A DNA stretch of 64,000 nucleotides from the NCBI RefSeq assembly GCF_010093385.1, contig NZ_PDWV01000011.1:1-64000 (forward strand), read 5' to 3'. Origin of the DNA: Pseudoxanthomonas mexicana (GTDB lineage: Bacteria; Pseudomonadota; Gammaproteobacteria; Xanthomonadales; Xanthomonadaceae). The notes under the pieces were generated by a model. That model worked only from the letters and a program-made list of their open reading frames with translations, did not search any database and had not been told where the DNA came from. Shown one piece after another: positions 29,412 to 40,226 of the stretch. Within the stretch, counting starts at the first letter, position 1. Each line of letters begins with the position of its first letter. The translations under genes were made by a program, and so were the position numbers.

Positions 29412-29418
29412 TGCGGGC

Positions 29419-31266
29419 TTACTCGGCTCCTGCCTCAGGGGACGGCAGTCCGTGCAGGTTAGCGTAGATTCGCTCGGCGAGCGCGGCGTTCACGCCCTCC
29501 ACCCGCGCGATCTCATCGGCACCGGCGGCCTTCAGGCCCGCCAGGCCGCCGAAGTGCTTGAGCAGGCTGGCGCGCCGGCGCGGGCCGATGCCGGGGATGT
29601 CCTCCAGCCTGCTGGTCATGCGGGCCTTCTGCCGCTTGCCGCGATGACCCGTGATGGCGAAGCGGTGCGCCTCGTCGCGGACCTGCTGGATCAGCTGCAA
29701 CGCCGGCGATGCCGCCCCCGGCCGCAGTTCACGCCCATCGGGCAGCACCAGCGCCTCGTGGCCGGCACGCCGCTCCACACCCTTGGCCACGCCGACCAGG
29801 GTCACCCCCGCCACGCCGAGGTCGGCCAGCGCGGCCTGCGCCTGCGCCAACTGGCCCGCGCCGCCGTCGATCAGCAGGACGTCGGGCAGTACGCCCCCCT
29901 CCTCCACCGCGCGCCGGAACCGGCGCTCGATGGCCTGATGCATGGCGGCGAAGTCGTCGCCCGGCGTGATGCCGGTGATGTTGTAGCGACGGTACTGGGA
30001 GCGCACGGCACCGTTGGCATCGAACACCACGCACGAGGCGACCGTCGCCTCGCCCATCGTGTGGCTGATGTCGAAGCACTCGATGCGCTTGGCCACCTCG
30101 GACAGGCCCAGCAGGTCCTTGAGCGCTTCGCTGCGCGCGGTCTGCGCGTTGCGGCTGGTCAGTTCGGTCGCCAAGGCGATCTCGGCGTTGCGCCTGGCCA
30201 GGTCCAGGTAGCCGGCGCGTTCGCTGCGCACGTTCCACTTGAGCTGGACCTTGCGTCCGGCCGACGCGGCCAGTGCGTGCTCGATCAGCTCCGCGTCCGG
30301 GATTTCGCGGTCGAGGACGATCTCCTGCGGCGCCGGCTGCTCGGCGTAATACTGCGACACGAAGGCGCCCAGCACCTCCGCGGCCGAGTCCTCGCCATTG
30401 GTCTTCGGAAAGAAGGTGCGCGTGCCCAGGTTGCGGCCGTCGCGGAACGCCAGCAGCAGCACGCAGGCCTGGCTGCCCTGCATGGCGCAGGCCAGCACAT
30501 CGAGGTCGGCGGCGTGGCCGTCCACGTACTGGCGCGCCTGCAGCGTGCGGATCGACGCCACCAGATCGCGCAGGCGCGCGGCCTGCTCGAATTCCAGCCT
30601 GGCACTGGCCTGCTCCATGGCGGCGCCGAGTTCGCGGGTCAGTTCGTCGCTGCGGCCGTCGAGGAACAGCGTGGCCTGGCGGACCGATTCGGCGTAGTCG
30701 GCCTCGGCCACCAGGCCCACGCACGGCCCGCTGCAGCGCCCGATCTGGTACTGCAGGCAGGGCCGCGAGCGGTTGCGGAACACGCTGTCCTCGCAGTTGC
30801 GGATGCGGAACAGCTTCTGCATCAGGTTCAGCGTCTCGCGCACCGCGGTGACGCTGGGGTACGGGCCGAAGTAGCGCCCCGGCACGGCGCGCGCGCCGCG
30901 GTGGAACGCGATGCGCGGCCATTCCTCGCGAGTGAGCAGCACATACGGATAGCTCTTGTCGTCGCGCAGCAGCACGTTGTAGCGCGGCGTCAGCGACTTG
31001 ATCAGCTGGTTCTCCAGCAGCAGCGCCTCGGCCTCGGTGCGGGTGACCGTCACGTCCATGCGCGCCACCTGGGACAGCATCGACTGGATGCGCGGCGACT
31101 TAGGCGAGTTGTTGAAGTAGCTGGTGACGCGCTTGCGCAGCGCGCCGGCCTTGCCCACGTACAGCAGCGTGTCGTCCGCCGCATACATGCGGTACACGCC
31201 AGGTGCCGTGTTCAGCGCGGCCGCGAAGGCCTTGCCGTCGAATTCCGCCTGGGGACTGCCGCTCAT
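29419..31266 (-). CDS. uvrC: Excinuclease ABC subunit C
   Basis: 615 aa nucleotide-excision repair nuclease making the 3' and 5' incisions with UvrB. GIY-YIG domain at the N-terminus (GVYRMYAADDTLLYVGKAG, about 22-40), UVR domain about residues 205-240, RNase H-like C-terminal nuclease (ECFDISHTMGEATVASCVVF, positions 30030-30089) and C-terminal HhH (DIPGIGPRRRASLLKHFG). ATG 31266 overlaps the upstream stop (ATGA). The open frame continues upstream but does not belong to UvrC. Confidence 0.96.
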   Translation of the reverse strand: MSGSPQAEFDGKAFAAALNTAPGVYRMYAADDTLLYVGKAGALRKRVTSYFNNSPKSPRIQSMLSQVARMDVTVTRTEAEALLLENQLIKSLTPRYNVLLRDDKSYPYVLLTREEWPRIAFHRGARAVPGRYFGPYPSVTAVRETLNLMQKLFRIRNCEDSVFRNRSRPCLQYQIGRCSGPCVGLVAEADYAESVRQATLFLDGRSDELTRELGAAMEQASARLEFEQAARLRDLVASIRTLQARQYVDGHAADLDVLACAMQGSQACVLLLAFRDGRNLGTRTFFPKTNGEDSAAEVLGAFVSQYYAEQPAPQEIVLDREIPDAELIEHALAASAGRKVQLKWNVRSERAGYLDLARRNAEIALATELTSRNAQTARSEALKDLLGLSEVAKRIECFDISHTMGEATVASCVVFDANGAVRSQYRRYNITGITPGDDFAAMHQAIERRFRRAVEEGGVLPDVLLIDGGAGQLAQAQAALADLGVAGVTLVGVAKGVERRAGHEALVLPDGRELRPGAASPALQLIQQVRDEAHRFAITGHRGKRQKARMTSRLEDIPGIGPRRRASLLKHFGGLAGLKAAGADEIARVEGVNAALAERIYANLHGLPSPEAGAE

Positions 31267-32687
31267 TCGTCGATGGGCACGTGGCTCAGTTCGCCGGTGG
31301 CGATATCGTAGCGCAGCACCGCATGGGCATCGGTTTCGGCGATCCACACCGCGCCCGCGGCCACCGACAGACCCGCGGGCCCGTGCAGCGCGCGCGGCAG
31401 CGCGACCGTCGCCAGTTCGCCGCCGCCCAACCGCAGCGTGCGCAGGCTGCCGTTGCCGCTGTCGGCGATCCACATGACCGGCGTATCGGGCCCCAGCGCG
31501 ATGGCCTGCGGATGCTGCAGGCGCGCGCGATCGCGCGGACCGTCGTCGGCGCCGAAGGTCCAAGCGCCCTGCCCGATCAGCGTCTGCACGACGTCCCCGC
31601 GCAATTGCATCGAACGGATCGCCGAGCCGGCCGCATCGCACACGTACAGCGTCTGCAGCACGGCGGCCAAGCTGGCGGGCTGCGCGAATGCGGCCATCGG
31701 CCCGCTGCCGTCACGCACGTCCAGCTGGCCCGAGCCGGCGCGGGCACGGATCTCGCGCGTCCCCAGGTCGTAGCTCCAGATGCGGTTGTCGCCCGCCATC
31801 GCCAGGAACACCTGGTTGTTGTTGACCACCAGGGCCTGCGGCTGGTTCAGCGCGACATCGCGCGGCGCCACCACCACGCCTTCGGCGGGCTCGCCCGCGC
31901 GTCCGTTGCCGCACAGCGTGTCCACCGTGCTGGTGGGCAGGTTGATGCGGCGCAGGGCGTGGTTGCCGGTGTCGGCGACGTACAGCGACTCGCGCACCAG
32001 CGCCAGCCCATGGGGCCGACGGAACGCGGCGTGGTTCAGTTCGCCGTCGGCCAGGTCCGGCGTACCCATGCCGAACTGGCGGATCACCCGGCCCTGATGG
32101 TTGCACTCCAGCACACGGTGATGGCCGGTGTCGGCCACGAACAGGCGATCCGGCGTGGCCACCAGTCCCGTGGGGAAGCACAGGGGCATCCGCGGCTCCG
32201 GGTGGGCCTCGCGAAAGGCACGCAGGTCGTCGTCCGGCGGCGCATGCAGGCCGTCGCACAGACGGGCGATCTGCCGCTCCAGCTCGGCCAGGCCTTCCGC
32301 GCCCACCGCGCGATGACGCACGTGGCCTTCGCCATCGATCAGCAGGACAGTGGGCCAGGCGTCAACGCCGAAACGCTGCCAGGCCACCCAGTCGGCATCG
32401 TGCGCCAGCGGCAGCCCATTGCCGTGCCGCCGGAGCCGCTTCAGCGCGGCCTGCGGTTCGCGCTCGCTGTCGAAGCGCGGGACGTGGATGGCCAGCGCCT
32501 GCAGGCGGCCCAGGTAACGCGCCTGCAGCACGGCCAGGTCGTTGAGCCGTTGCGCACACCAGGCCGAAGCGCCATTGACGAACGCCAGGGCGACGATGCG
32601 CCCGCGCTGCTCGTGCAGCGTGGTCGCGGGCGCGTTCAGCCATTGCAGGCTGCGCGGCAGTTCAGGAGCCAGGGTCATGTCCGTCAT
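31263..32687 (-). CDS. Thioredoxin-like / NHL-repeat protein (NHLRC2-like)
   Basis: 474 aa. Residues ~15-140 resemble an AhpC/TSA thioredoxin-like domain (IVALAFVNGASAWCAQRLND, GVDAWPTVLLIDGEG), but only one Cys remains where CxxC is expected, so redox activity is doubtful. The rest is an NHL beta-propeller with repeated VADTGNHALRRI / IADSGNGSLRTL type blades. This arrangement matches NHLRC2-type proteins. Its stop overlaps the uvrC start; function unknown. Confidence 0.85.
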   Translation of the reverse strand: MTDMTLAPELPRSLQWLNAPATTLHEQRGRIVALAFVNGASAWCAQRLNDLAVLQARYLGRLQALAIHVPRFDSEREPQAALKRLRRHGNGLPLAHDADWVAWQRFGVDAWPTVLLIDGEGHVRHRAVGAEGLAELERQIARLCDGLHAPPDDDLRAFREAHPEPRMPLCFPTGLVATPDRLFVADTGHHRVLECNHQGRVIRQFGMGTPDLADGELNHAAFRRPHGLALVRESLYVADTGNHALRRINLPTSTVDTLCGNGRAGEPAEGVVVAPRDVALNQPQALVVNNNQVFLAMAGDNRIWSYDLGTREIRARAGSGQLDVRDGSGPMAAFAQPASLAAVLQTLYVCDAAGSAIRSMQLRGDVVQTLIGQGAWTFGADDGPRDRARLQHPQAIALGPDTPVMWIADSGNGSLRTLRLGGGELATVALPRALHGPAGLSVAAGAVWIAETDAHAVLRYDIATGELSHVPIDE

Positions 32688-32709
32688 CTTCCGTGATTAT
32701 GCCCAAGTC

Positions 32710-33174
32710 TCAACCGGCAGCGAGCCGGGCCACGACCGCCTGTGCGGCCGAATCGACCAGTCGCCAGACCCGCTGGAAGTCGTCCGGCCCACCCGTGTAG
32801 GGGTCGGGCACCTCGCCTCCGGCCCGGATGCCGGCCCATTCCAGCAGCAGCGCGACGCGCTCGCGGCGTGCCGCGGGTGCCAAGCGCAGGACATCGCGGA
32901 CATTGGCGCGGTCGGCGCACAGGATCCAGTCGAACGCCTCGAAGTCGGCGGCGTGCAGCTGGCGCGCCCGTTGCCCCGCGATGTCCACGCCATGGCCGCG
33001 GGCGCAGGCGATGGCGCGCCTGTCCGGCGGTTCGCCGGCATGCCAGCCGCCGGTGCCGGCGGAATCCACCTGCACCCGGCCGGCCAGCGGCGACGCCGCC
33101 AGGCGCGCCTGCAATGCGCCCTCGGCCATTGGCGACCGGCAGATGTTGCCCAGGCAGACGACCAGCAGTTTCAC
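32710..33174 (-). CDS. Low-molecular-weight protein tyrosine phosphatase
   Basis: 154 aa. P-loop [10 protein letters not shown] (residues 6-15, C-x5-R-S) and the general-acid [10 protein letters not shown] near the C-terminus are intact. GTG 33174 is the start, overlapping the kdsB stop (GTGA). Such phosphatases usually regulate polysaccharide tyrosine kinases (Wzc type); no kinase lies nearby. Located in the LPS-synthesis run. Confidence 0.93.
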   Translation of the reverse strand: MKLLVVCLGNICRSPMAEGALQARLAASPLAGRVQVDSAGTGGWHAGEPPDRRAIACARGHGVDIAGQRARQLHAADFEAFDWILCADRANVRDVLRLAPAARRERVALLLEWAGIRAGGEVPDPYTGGPDDFQRVWRLVDSAAQAVVARLAAG

Positions 33175-33932
33175 GCCTGCGCCTGCAGGATCGCTTCCGC
33201 CCGCGCCAGGTCCTCCGGCGTGTCCACGCCGGGCGGAAACGGCGCCGGGGTCAGGGACACCGCGATGCGATGCCCTGCTTCCAGCACCCGCAGCTGTTCG
33301 AGCGACTCCACCTGCTCCAGCCTGCCCGGCGGCATGGCCGCGAACCGGCGCAGGAAACCGGCGCGATAGGCGTAGATGCCGATGTGGCGCAGCCACTGAC
33401 CCTCGGGCAAGGCATCGCGGGACTGCGCGAAGGCGTCGCGATGCCAGGGGATGGGCGCGCGACTGAAGTACAGCGCGTCGCCGTTCGCGGCGCGCACCAG
33501 CTTGACCGCATTCGGATCGAACAGCGTCGCCGCGTCCTCGACGGGCACCGCCAGCGTGGCCATGTCGGCGCCGCTGGATGCCAGCGTATCGGCCACGGCG
33601 CGGATCCCTGCCGGCGGCGCGAAGGGCTCATCGCCCTGCAGGTTCACCACCATGGTGTCGTCCGCCCACCCGGCGATGTCGGCGCATTCGGCCAGCCGGT
33701 CGCTGCCGGAAGCATGCCGTTCGGACGTCATCGCCACGCGTACCCCCGTTTCCAGCAGGGCGTCGCGGATGCGCGTGTCGTCGGTGGCCACCCACACCTC
33801 GCGCGCGCCGGCCGCCAGCGCGCGCCTGGCCACGTGCACGACCAGCGGGGTGCCGCCGAGCAGGCGCAGCGGCTTGCCGGGCAGGCGCGAGGCGGCATGC
33901 CGGGCGGGAATGGCGACGATGAAATCGGTCAT
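33171..33932 (-). CDS. kdsB: 3-deoxy-manno-octulosonate cytidylyltransferase
   Basis: 253 aa; activates Kdo as CMP-Kdo for LPS inner-core synthesis. N-terminal nucleotide-binding motif [15 protein letters not shown], then VWVATDD and [10 protein letters not shown] blocks, and the late [12 protein letters not shown] motif are all as in KdsB. 27 nt after lpxK and overlapping the phosphatase gene. Confidence 0.96.
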   Translation of the reverse strand: MTDFIVAIPARHAASRLPGKPLRLLGGTPLVVHVARRALAAGAREVWVATDDTRIRDALLETGVRVAMTSERHASGSDRLAECADIAGWADDTMVVNLQGDEPFAPPAGIRAVADTLASSGADMATLAVPVEDAATLFDPNAVKLVRAANGDALYFSRAPIPWHRDAFAQSRDALPEGQWLRHIGIYAYRAGFLRRFAAMPPGRLEQVESLEQLRVLEAGHRIAVSLTPAPFPPGVDTPEDLARAEAILQAQA

Positions 33933-33959
33933 CGGGCAACACTCACTAAAGGAAGGGAT

Positions 33960-34967
33960 TCAGGCCTTGCCGGCCCGGGCGGCCGTCGCCTCCGCCAGCC
34001 GTTCCAGCAACGCGATCCAGAAGGCTTCCGGCAGCTTGGCCGCCACCGGCACGCTGTAGAACCACCCGTTGGCGAACGTCGCGCATTTCACCGCGTCCTT
34101 CTCGGTCATCAGTACGGGCAGTTCGCTGCCGAACTCGAAATCCTCGGCGCGATAGGCATGGTGATCGGCGAAGGCGTGCGGCACCACGCCCAGGCCGTGG
34201 CGGCGCAGCATGGCGAAGAAGCGCGCTGGATGACCGATGCCGGCGACCGCGTGCACGCGCTGACCCGCGAACGCGGACAACGGCCTGGGCCGCCCGCCGC
34301 GCAACGGCAGCGCATCGTCGGCCTGCAGGTGCAGCGGCCACTCACCGAATCCCGCGGCGCCTTCGGTGTCCGGCAGGTTGACCACGCGAAAGTCGCACTC
34401 TGCCGCGCGCGCGGCCGGCTCGCGCAGGGGGCCGGCCGGCATCAGGCGACCGTTGCCGTAACGGCGCGCACCATCGATCACCTCGATCTCGATATCGCGC
34501 CGCAGGCGGTAGTGCTGCAATCCGTCATCGCAGATGACGACATCGCACCCGGCTGCGACCAACGCCTTCGCCGCCGCCACCCGATCGCGATCCACGCGCA
34601 CCCGGGTCCCGGTATGGCGTGCGATCAGCACGGGCTCGTCGCCGCCTTCGCTGGCCGGCGTGCCCGCGTCCACCCAGCGTGCCTGCGCTTCGTTCCCGCG
34701 CCCGTAGCCGCGGCTGGCCACGCCGGGGCGGAACCCCGCGGCCCGCAGCCGCTCCACCAGCGCGATGGTCAGCGGCGTCTTGCCGGTGCCCCCGGCGATG
34801 ATGTTGCCCACCACGATGACCGGCACACCGACACGGTGGCGGCGCAGCACGCCCATCCGGTAGAGCCGGCGACGCAGGGCGATGACGGCACCGTACACGC
34901 CCGCCAGCGCGCGTGCCCAGGCCGGCACGGGTGCGTTGCCGAACCAGTAGCCCGGAGGTTGCGGCAT
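33960..34967 (-). CDS. lpxK: Tetraacyldisaccharide 4'-kinase
   Basis: 335 aa inner-membrane lipid A kinase. Walker [15 protein letters not shown] (around residue 57) and [19 protein letters not shown] (LpxK Walker B region) are present. The start is set at ATG 34967, 11 nt after msbA; the open frame continues upstream inside msbA. The msbA-lpxK pair for lipid A completion and export is conserved in gammaproteobacteria. Confidence 0.96.
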   Translation of the reverse strand: MPQPPGYWFGNAPVPAWARALAGVYGAVIALRRRLYRMGVLRRHRVGVPVIVVGNIIAGGTGKTPLTIALVERLRAAGFRPGVASRGYGRGNEAQARWVDAGTPASEGGDEPVLIARHTGTRVRVDRDRVAAAKALVAAGCDVVICDDGLQHYRLRRDIEIEVIDGARRYGNGRLMPAGPLREPAARAAECDFRVVNLPDTEGAAGFGEWPLHLQADDALPLRGGRPRPLSAFAGQRVHAVAGIGHPARFFAMLRRHGLGVVPHAFADHHAYRAEDFEFGSELPVLMTEKDAVKCATFANGWFYSVPVAAKLPEAFWIALLERLAEATAARAGKA

Positions 34968-34978
34968 CGTGCGCCTGC

Positions 34979-36733
34979 TCACCCCGCCTCGCCCTCGCGG
35001 AACTGCATCTGGTACAGGTGCGCGTAAAGGCCGCCACGTGCAAGCAGTTCGCCGTGGGTCCCCTGTTCGACCAGGCGACCCTGGTCCAGCACCAGCACCT
35101 GGTCGGCATGCTCGATGGTGGACAGGCGGTGGGCGATGACCAGCGTGGTGCGGTCGGGCATCAGCTTCTGCAGTGCGTTCTGCACCAGCCGTTCGGATTC
35201 GTTGTCGAGTGCGGCGGTGGCTTCGTCCAGGATCAGGATGGGCGCGTCCTTCAGCATCGCGCGCGCGATCGCCAGGCGCTGCCGCTGGCCACCGGACAGG
35301 CGCCCACCCTTGTGGCCGATCGGCGCGTGCAGCCCTTCCGGCAGCTCGCTGACGAACTCCATCGCGTTGGCGCCGCGCACCGCCTCTTCCATGGCGCCGG
35401 CCTGCGCGCCCTGCAGCTCGCCGTACGCCACATTGGCGGCGACGGTGCCGTCGAACAGCATCACCTGCTGCCCCACCAGCGCGATCTGCCGGCGCAGGTC
35501 GGCCAGACGGTAGTCCTGCAGGGGATGGCCGTCGAGCAGGATCTGGCCTGATTCTGCCTCGTAGAAGCGCGGTATCAGCTTGATCAGCGTGGATTTGCCG
35601 CTGCCGGAACGGCCGACGATGGCGGTGACGGTCCCCGGCCGCGCGGTGAAGTGGATGCCCTCCAGCGCGGGACGGCTCTGGCCGGGGTAACGCGCGGTGA
35701 TGTCGCGGAATTCGATCACGCCCTTCGCGCGGTCCAGCGGGCGGGTGCCGTGATCCTGCTCGTCGTCCGCGTCCAGCACCGTGAACAGGCGCTGCGCCGA
35801 TGCCACGCCCCGCTGCAGCATGTTCTGCACGTTGGTCAGCTGTTTCAGTGCGGGAATGATGGCCATCATCGACACCATCAACGATACGAACCCCCCTGCC
35901 GTCAGGCGCCCGGCCATCGCCTCGCGACCGGCGAAGAACAGCAGCAGCGCCAGGCCCACCGCGCCCATCAGCTGCACCATGGCCGAGGAAATGCTGCGCG
36001 TGGCCTCGACCTTCATCGCCAGCTTCAGGTTGGTGTCCGCCAGCCCGGCGTAGCGCTTCAGTTCGGTCCGCTGGGCGCCGTAGATCTTCACTTCCTGCTG
36101 GTTGGACAGGGTCTGGTCGGCGGCCTGCATCATCTCCGCCCCGCTCTCCTGGATGCGGTGGCTGATGCGGCGGTATCGCTTGGCCACCCGGTCCATCATC
36201 CATGCCAGGGGTGGTGCCATCAGCAGGATGGCGATGGTCACCTGCCAGCTGGTGTAGAGCATCACGGCCAGCATCGCGACGACCTGCAGCGACTGCTGGA
36301 TCATCACCTTCATCGCGTCCACGGCCGCCTGCGCCACCTGATCGCTGTCCGATCCCAGGCGCACGAGCATCGACGGGACGGGTTCGGTGTCGAAGCGCAG
36401 GCCGGGCAGCCGCAGGTACTTGCCCAGCACCTCGACACGGAAATCACGCGCGATGCTGCGCGCCGCCTTGCCCATGCCCATGTCGGTAATGTAGCCGGCC
36501 ACGCCGCGGATCACGAACAGGCCCACGATGTAGGCGGGCAGCAGCAGGCTCTTGGCTTCGTCGCGCTTGATGAAGGTCTCGTCGACCACGCTTTCCATCA
36601 ACTTGGCGAACGCACCGCCGGCGCCCGCCTCCAGCAGCATGCCGACTCCGGCCAGCAGCAGCAGCCCCCGGTACGGTCTGGCGAACCCGAGCAGCCGGGT
36701 ATACACCTTCCATGGCGAATCGGTTCCGCTCAC
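34979..36733 (-). CDS. msbA: Lipid A export ATP-binding/permease protein MsbA
   Basis: 584 aa half-transporter that flips lipid A-core. Six membrane helices in residues ~15-310; nucleotide-binding domain with Walker [10 protein letters not shown], signature LSGGQRQR, Walker [10 protein letters not shown] and the H-loop AHRLST. Start overlaps the exbD stop (ATGA). Confidence 0.96.
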   Translation of the reverse strand: MSGTDSPWKVYTRLLGFARPYRGLLLLAGVGMLLEAGAGGAFAKLMESVVDETFIKRDEAKSLLLPAYIVGLFVIRGVAGYITDMGMGKAARSIARDFRVEVLGKYLRLPGLRFDTEPVPSMLVRLGSDSDQVAQAAVDAMKVMIQQSLQVVAMLAVMLYTSWQVTIAILLMAPPLAWMMDRVAKRYRRISHRIQESGAEMMQAADQTLSNQQEVKIYGAQRTELKRYAGLADTNLKLAMKVEATRSISSAMVQLMGAVGLALLLFFAGREAMAGRLTAGGFVSLMVSMMAIIPALKQLTNVQNMLQRGVASAQRLFTVLDADDEQDHGTRPLDRAKGVIEFRDITARYPGQSRPALEGIHFTARPGTVTAIVGRSGSGKSTLIKLIPRFYEAESGQILLDGHPLQDYRLADLRRQIALVGQQVMLFDGTVAANVAYGELQGAQAGAMEEAVRGANAMEFVSELPEGLHAPIGHKGGRLSGGQRQRLAIARAMLKDAPILILDEATAALDNESERLVQNALQKLMPDRTTLVIAHRLSTIEHADQVLVLDQGRLVEQGTHGELLARGGLYAHLYQMQFREGEAG

Positions 36734-37152
36734 TTCTGCGCCTCCGGCGCGGTGGCGATGTTGACCTTGCGGAAGCCCAGCTGGCCCAGCGCATCCAGCG
36801 CGGTCACCACGGCCTGGTGCGGCGTGCGCGCATCGGCGCGCAGCAGCACGGGCCGGCTGCGATCGCTGCCGGCGACCTGCTGCAGGGTCTGTTTGAGGGC
36901 ATCTATGTCGGGCCGCAGCACTTCGTGTTCATCGACGAAGTAGCGCCCATCGGCATTGACCAGCACGCTGAGCGCCTTCACCTGCGCGGCCACCGGCTCG
37001 CCCGCGGCACTGGGCAGCTGCAGCTGCAGCATCGAGCGGGCGTCGAAGGTGGTGGTGCTGACGAAGAAGATGATCAGCACCAGGATCACGTCGATCAACG
37101 GCACCAGGTTGATCTCGGGCTCTTCCTGCGCGCGGTCGTCGCGGATGCGCAT
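36730..37152 (-). CDS. exbD: ExbD/TolR family biopolymer transport protein
   Basis: 140 aa, one N-terminal membrane helix (INLVPLIDVILVLIIFFV) with the essential Asp, and a periplasmic domain. ATG 37152 gives the usual ExbD length. It partners the ExbB-like protein encoded 8 nt upstream. Placement before msbA-lpxK-kdsB is common in gammaproteobacteria, where the pair may energise an envelope process rather than TonB. Confidence 0.93.
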   Translation of the reverse strand: MRIRDDRAQEEPEINLVPLIDVILVLIIFFVSTTTFDARSMLQLQLPSAAGEPVAAQVKALSVLVNADGRYFVDEHEVLRPDIDALKQTLQQVAGSDRSRPVLLRADARTPHQAVVTALDALGQLGFRKVNIATAPEAQK

Positions 37153-37160
37153 GCGGCGCC

Positions 37161-37826
37161 TCAGGCGCTGGTCGGCGCCGGCGCCGCGGCGGCCGCGCCG
37201 GACGGGCGCACCACCGGGCGCGGATGGCGGGCCTCCAGCGCATCCACCAGCGCCGTGGCCTCCTTCTCCATCTCCATCACGTAACCGGTGACCCGGCCAC
37301 GGAAGTAGCGGTGGAACAGCAGCGCCGGGATGGCCCCGATCATGCCCGCCGCCGCGCACCCCAGCGCCTTGCCGATGCCGCCCGCCAGGGCGTTGACGTC
37401 GCCCACGCCGCTGTCCTGGATGCCCAGGAACATCTGGATCATGCCGACCACGGTGCCCAGCAGCCCCAGCAGCGGCCCCGCCGAAGCGATGCTGCCCAAG
37501 GCGTTGAGGAACTTCTCCATCCGATGGACCACGTGGCGACCGGTGTCCTCGATGCGCTCGCGGATCTGGTCGCGTGGCCTGTTGCGCACGTCCAGCGCCG
37601 CCGCCAGCAGCTCACCCAGCGGCGAGTTGCGGCGCAGCGAGTCGATATGGGCCGGTTCCAGCTGGCCGCGGGTGGCCCAGGCGCGGACCTCTTCGCCCAG
37701 TCCCGGCGGCAGGATCTCCTTGCGACGCAGCGACCAGAAACGTTCCACCACGATGGCCAGGGCCAGCACGCCGAGCAGCAGCAGCGGGATCATCGGCCAA
37801 CCGCCGGCCTTCACCAGTTCCAGCAC
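37161..37826 (-). CDS. exbB: ExbB/TolQ/MotA family proton channel protein
   Basis: 221 aa. GTG 37826 is the start (GGAGGA 7 nt upstream). Three membrane helices: about 8-28, 110-135 (SIASAGPLLGLLGTVVGMIQ) and 150-175 (ALGCAAAGMIGAIPALLFH), with the conserved LLGTVVGM segment. Ala/Pro-rich C-terminus. It follows comEC by 2 nt. Confidence 0.93.
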   Translation of the reverse strand: MLELVKAGGWPMIPLLLLGVLALAIVVERFWSLRRKEILPPGLGEEVRAWATRGQLEPAHIDSLRRNSPLGELLAAALDVRNRPRDQIRERIEDTGRHVVHRMEKFLNALGSIASAGPLLGLLGTVVGMIQMFLGIQDSGVGDVNALAGGIGKALGCAAAGMIGAIPALLFHRYFRGRVTGYVMEMEKEATALVDALEARHPRPVVRPSGAAAAAPAPTSA

Positions 37827-37828
37827 GT

Positions 37829-40225
37829 TCAGTCCTCCGGCGCATCGGGCCGTTCCTCTTCCGGCCGATAGGATAGCCCACCGGCCCGCTGGCGCCGCAC
37901 CGCGTCCCACCAGCGCGGCCGGTCGTGACGCCGTTCACGCACCTGCAGCCCGTCCGCGCCCACCCACACCCGCAGCGCACCGCTGGACTGCGTATCCAGC
38001 AGTTCGCTGCCGCGGGCGCGCCAGCGTGCGACCACCGGCGCCCGCGGATGACCGAAGCGGTTGCCGGCGCCGCTGGAGTTGAGCACCAGCCGGGGAGACG
38101 TGGCGGCGACGAAGGTCGGATCGGACGAACCGGCGCTGCCGTGATGCGGCAGCACCACCACGTCCGCACGCAGCGATGCCGCGTCGCGATGCACCAGCCC
38201 GCGTTCGACGATGGCGCCGATATCGCCGGGCAACAGCAGGCTGCCGTGCGCCGTTTCCACCTTCAGCACGCAGCTGGCCTCGTTGCCCAGGTAGGGGAAG
38301 TAGCGCCCTGGATGCAGGAACCGGAAACGCACCCCGTCCCACGTCCAGGCGGCGCCGGCCACGCAGGGCGCCCGCGCCGGCACCCCACTGCCCAGCGGCG
38401 ACAGCACGGTACGCACCGACAGGCTGTCGCGCACCGCATCCACCCCGCCCGCATGGTCGTTGTCGCCATGACTGACCACCAGGGCGTGCAAGTGCGTCAC
38501 GCCCAGCGCTCTCAGGGCCGGCACGACGGCCCGTTCGCCGGCATCGAATCCGTCCTCGACCGCCGGGCCGGCATCGAACAGCAACGCATGGCGCGAGGTA
38601 CGCACCAGCGCCGACAACCCCTGCCCCACGTCGATCACCACCAGTTCCACCTCGCCCGCGCGCGGCCGCTCGCGATCCGGCCACACCAGCGGCAGCCACA
38701 GCAGCACGGCCAATGCCTTGCCCGACACGCCGCGCGGCATCAGCAGCCAGAACCCACCGGCCAGCGCCAGCCACAGCGTCCAGGCCGGACTTTCGGGCAA
38801 CCAGTGCAGGGCGTGGGGATGGGCGGCCACGACCTCGAAGAGGCGCCAGGTGGGCCCGAAACACGCGGCCGCGGCCTGCCACGCCCACGCGCCTGCCCCC
38901 GCATGAACCGTATCCAGTGCCGTTCCCAGCAAGGCCAACGGAACAACCACCAGACTCCACCACGGGATCGCCACCAGATTCGCCACCGGCCCTGCTAGCG
39001 ACGTCTGCCCGAACAGCACCGCCGTGAACGGCAGCAGGCCTATCGTGGCCACCGCCCGCGCGGGCAGGAACGCCTTCGCCCAATGCATCGACGCAGGCAG
39101 GCACCAGGCCAGCCAGGCCACGCCGCCGAAGCTGAGCCAGAACCCGGCCGCCAGCAGCGACAACGGGTCGAACACCAGGACGGCCAGCATCGCCAGCGCG
39201 AGCACGTCCACGAGGCGCACATGGCGGCGCGCCAGACGGGCCAGCACCACCACGGCGATCATCAGCACCGTGCGCACCGTCGGCAACGCGAACCCGGCGG
39301 CGGTGGCATAGGCCACCGCGCCTGCCAACGCCATCGCGCCGGCCACCTGCGGACGTGGCACCCATCGGGCGAGCGCCGGGAACAGCCACCACAGTCCGGT
39401 CCCGATCAGGGCGCAGCCGCCTGCCACCAGCCCCACATGGAATCCGGAGATCGCGATGAGATGTGTCAGGCCCGTGGCGCGCAGGACCTGCCAGTCCGCA
39501 TCGTCCAGTGCCCGCGTGTCGCCCAGTGCCAGGGCGCGCACGAAGCGGGCCGCGTCGCTGCGTACTTCCCGCGCGATGCGATGGGACATGGCATCGCGCC
39601 AGGCGTCGATCCCGCGTGGCGGCGCGAGCTCTCGCGCCAGCGCGGCATTGCGGAGGTAACCGGTCGCCGCGATACGCAGCGCCAACGCATGGCGTTCGGC
39701 ATCCATCCCGCCCGGATTGGCCAATCCCCGCGGCGCACGCACGCGCACCTGCAGCCGCCAGCGTTCGCCCGCACCCAGCCGTGTGCGGGGACCGGCCACC
39801 TCGGCACCGAAGTCGTCGTACCACGCCAGCCGGACCAGTTTCCCGCGCAGCGGCGCCGGCTGTGTGTCGGCATCGTCCACCCGCAGCAGGAAGCGCGTGC
39901 GCCGGGCCTGCGGTTCCGGCAAGCCCACCACGCGTCCACTGACGATGACATCGCGCCCCTCCCAGGCGAGCGGCAACTGCGCACTGAAGCTCCACGTGGC
40001 ATGCAGGCCAGCCCAGGCCCCCCCCGCCAGCATCGCCCCCGTCCAACGCCAACGTGCGCCTGCGCACCAGCCACCTATCCCTGCGACCAGCCCGACCCAC
40101 AGAACGGCGACCGGAGGCAGTACAGGAGACCACAGCAGAGCCACCATGCCCAGCAAGACCGCTGCGGTACATGTCAGGCCGAAAGGCGGCAGCGGATATC
40201 GTGCCGGACGGGCGGCGGCCGTCAT
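37829..40225 (-). CDS. comEC: ComEC/Rec2 DNA-uptake channel
   Basis: 798 aa inner-membrane protein that passes single-stranded DNA into the cytoplasm in natural transformation. N-terminal DUF4131/OB part, a polytopic Competence domain (ISGFHVGLVAGG), and a C-terminal metallo-beta-lactamase-like domain with SHGDNDHAGG (around residue 588) for DNA processing. Full length. The start is 1 nt from the intI stop with no good ribosome site, which suggests translational coupling or a promoter inside intI. Confidence 0.95.
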   Translation of the reverse strand: MTAAARPARYPLPPFGLTCTAAVLLGMVALLWSPVLPPVAVLWVGLVAGIGGWCAGARWRWTGAMLAGGAWAGLHATWSFSAQLPLAWEGRDVIVSGRVVGLPEPQARRTRFLLRVDDADTQPAPLRGKLVRLAWYDDFGAEVAGPRTRLGAGERWRLQVRVRAPRGLANPGGMDAERHALALRIAATGYLRNAALARELAPPRGIDAWRDAMSHRIAREVRSDAARFVRALALGDTRALDDADWQVLRATGLTHLIAISGFHVGLVAGGCALIGTGLWWLFPALARWVPRPQVAGAMALAGAVAYATAAGFALPTVRTVLMIAVVVLARLARRHVRLVDVLALAMLAVLVFDPLSLLAAGFWLSFGGVAWLAWCLPASMHWAKAFLPARAVATIGLLPFTAVLFGQTSLAGPVANLVAIPWWSLVVVPLALLGTALDTVHAGAGAWAWQAAAACFGPTWRLFEVVAAHPHALHWLPESPAWTLWLALAGGFWLLMPRGVSGKALAVLLWLPLVWPDRERPRAGEVELVVIDVGQGLSALVRTSRHALLFDAGPAVEDGFDAGERAVVPALRALGVTHLHALVVSHGDNDHAGGVDAVRDSLSVRTVLSPLGSGVPARAPCVAGAAWTWDGVRFRFLHPGRYFPYLGNEASCVLKVETAHGSLLLPGDIGAIVERGLVHRDAASLRADVVVLPHHGSAGSSDPTFVAATSPRLVLNSSGAGNRFGHPRAPVVARWRARGSELLDTQSSGALRVWVGADGLQVRERRHDRPRWWDAVRRQRAGGLSYRPEEERPDAPED

Positions 40226-40226
40226 G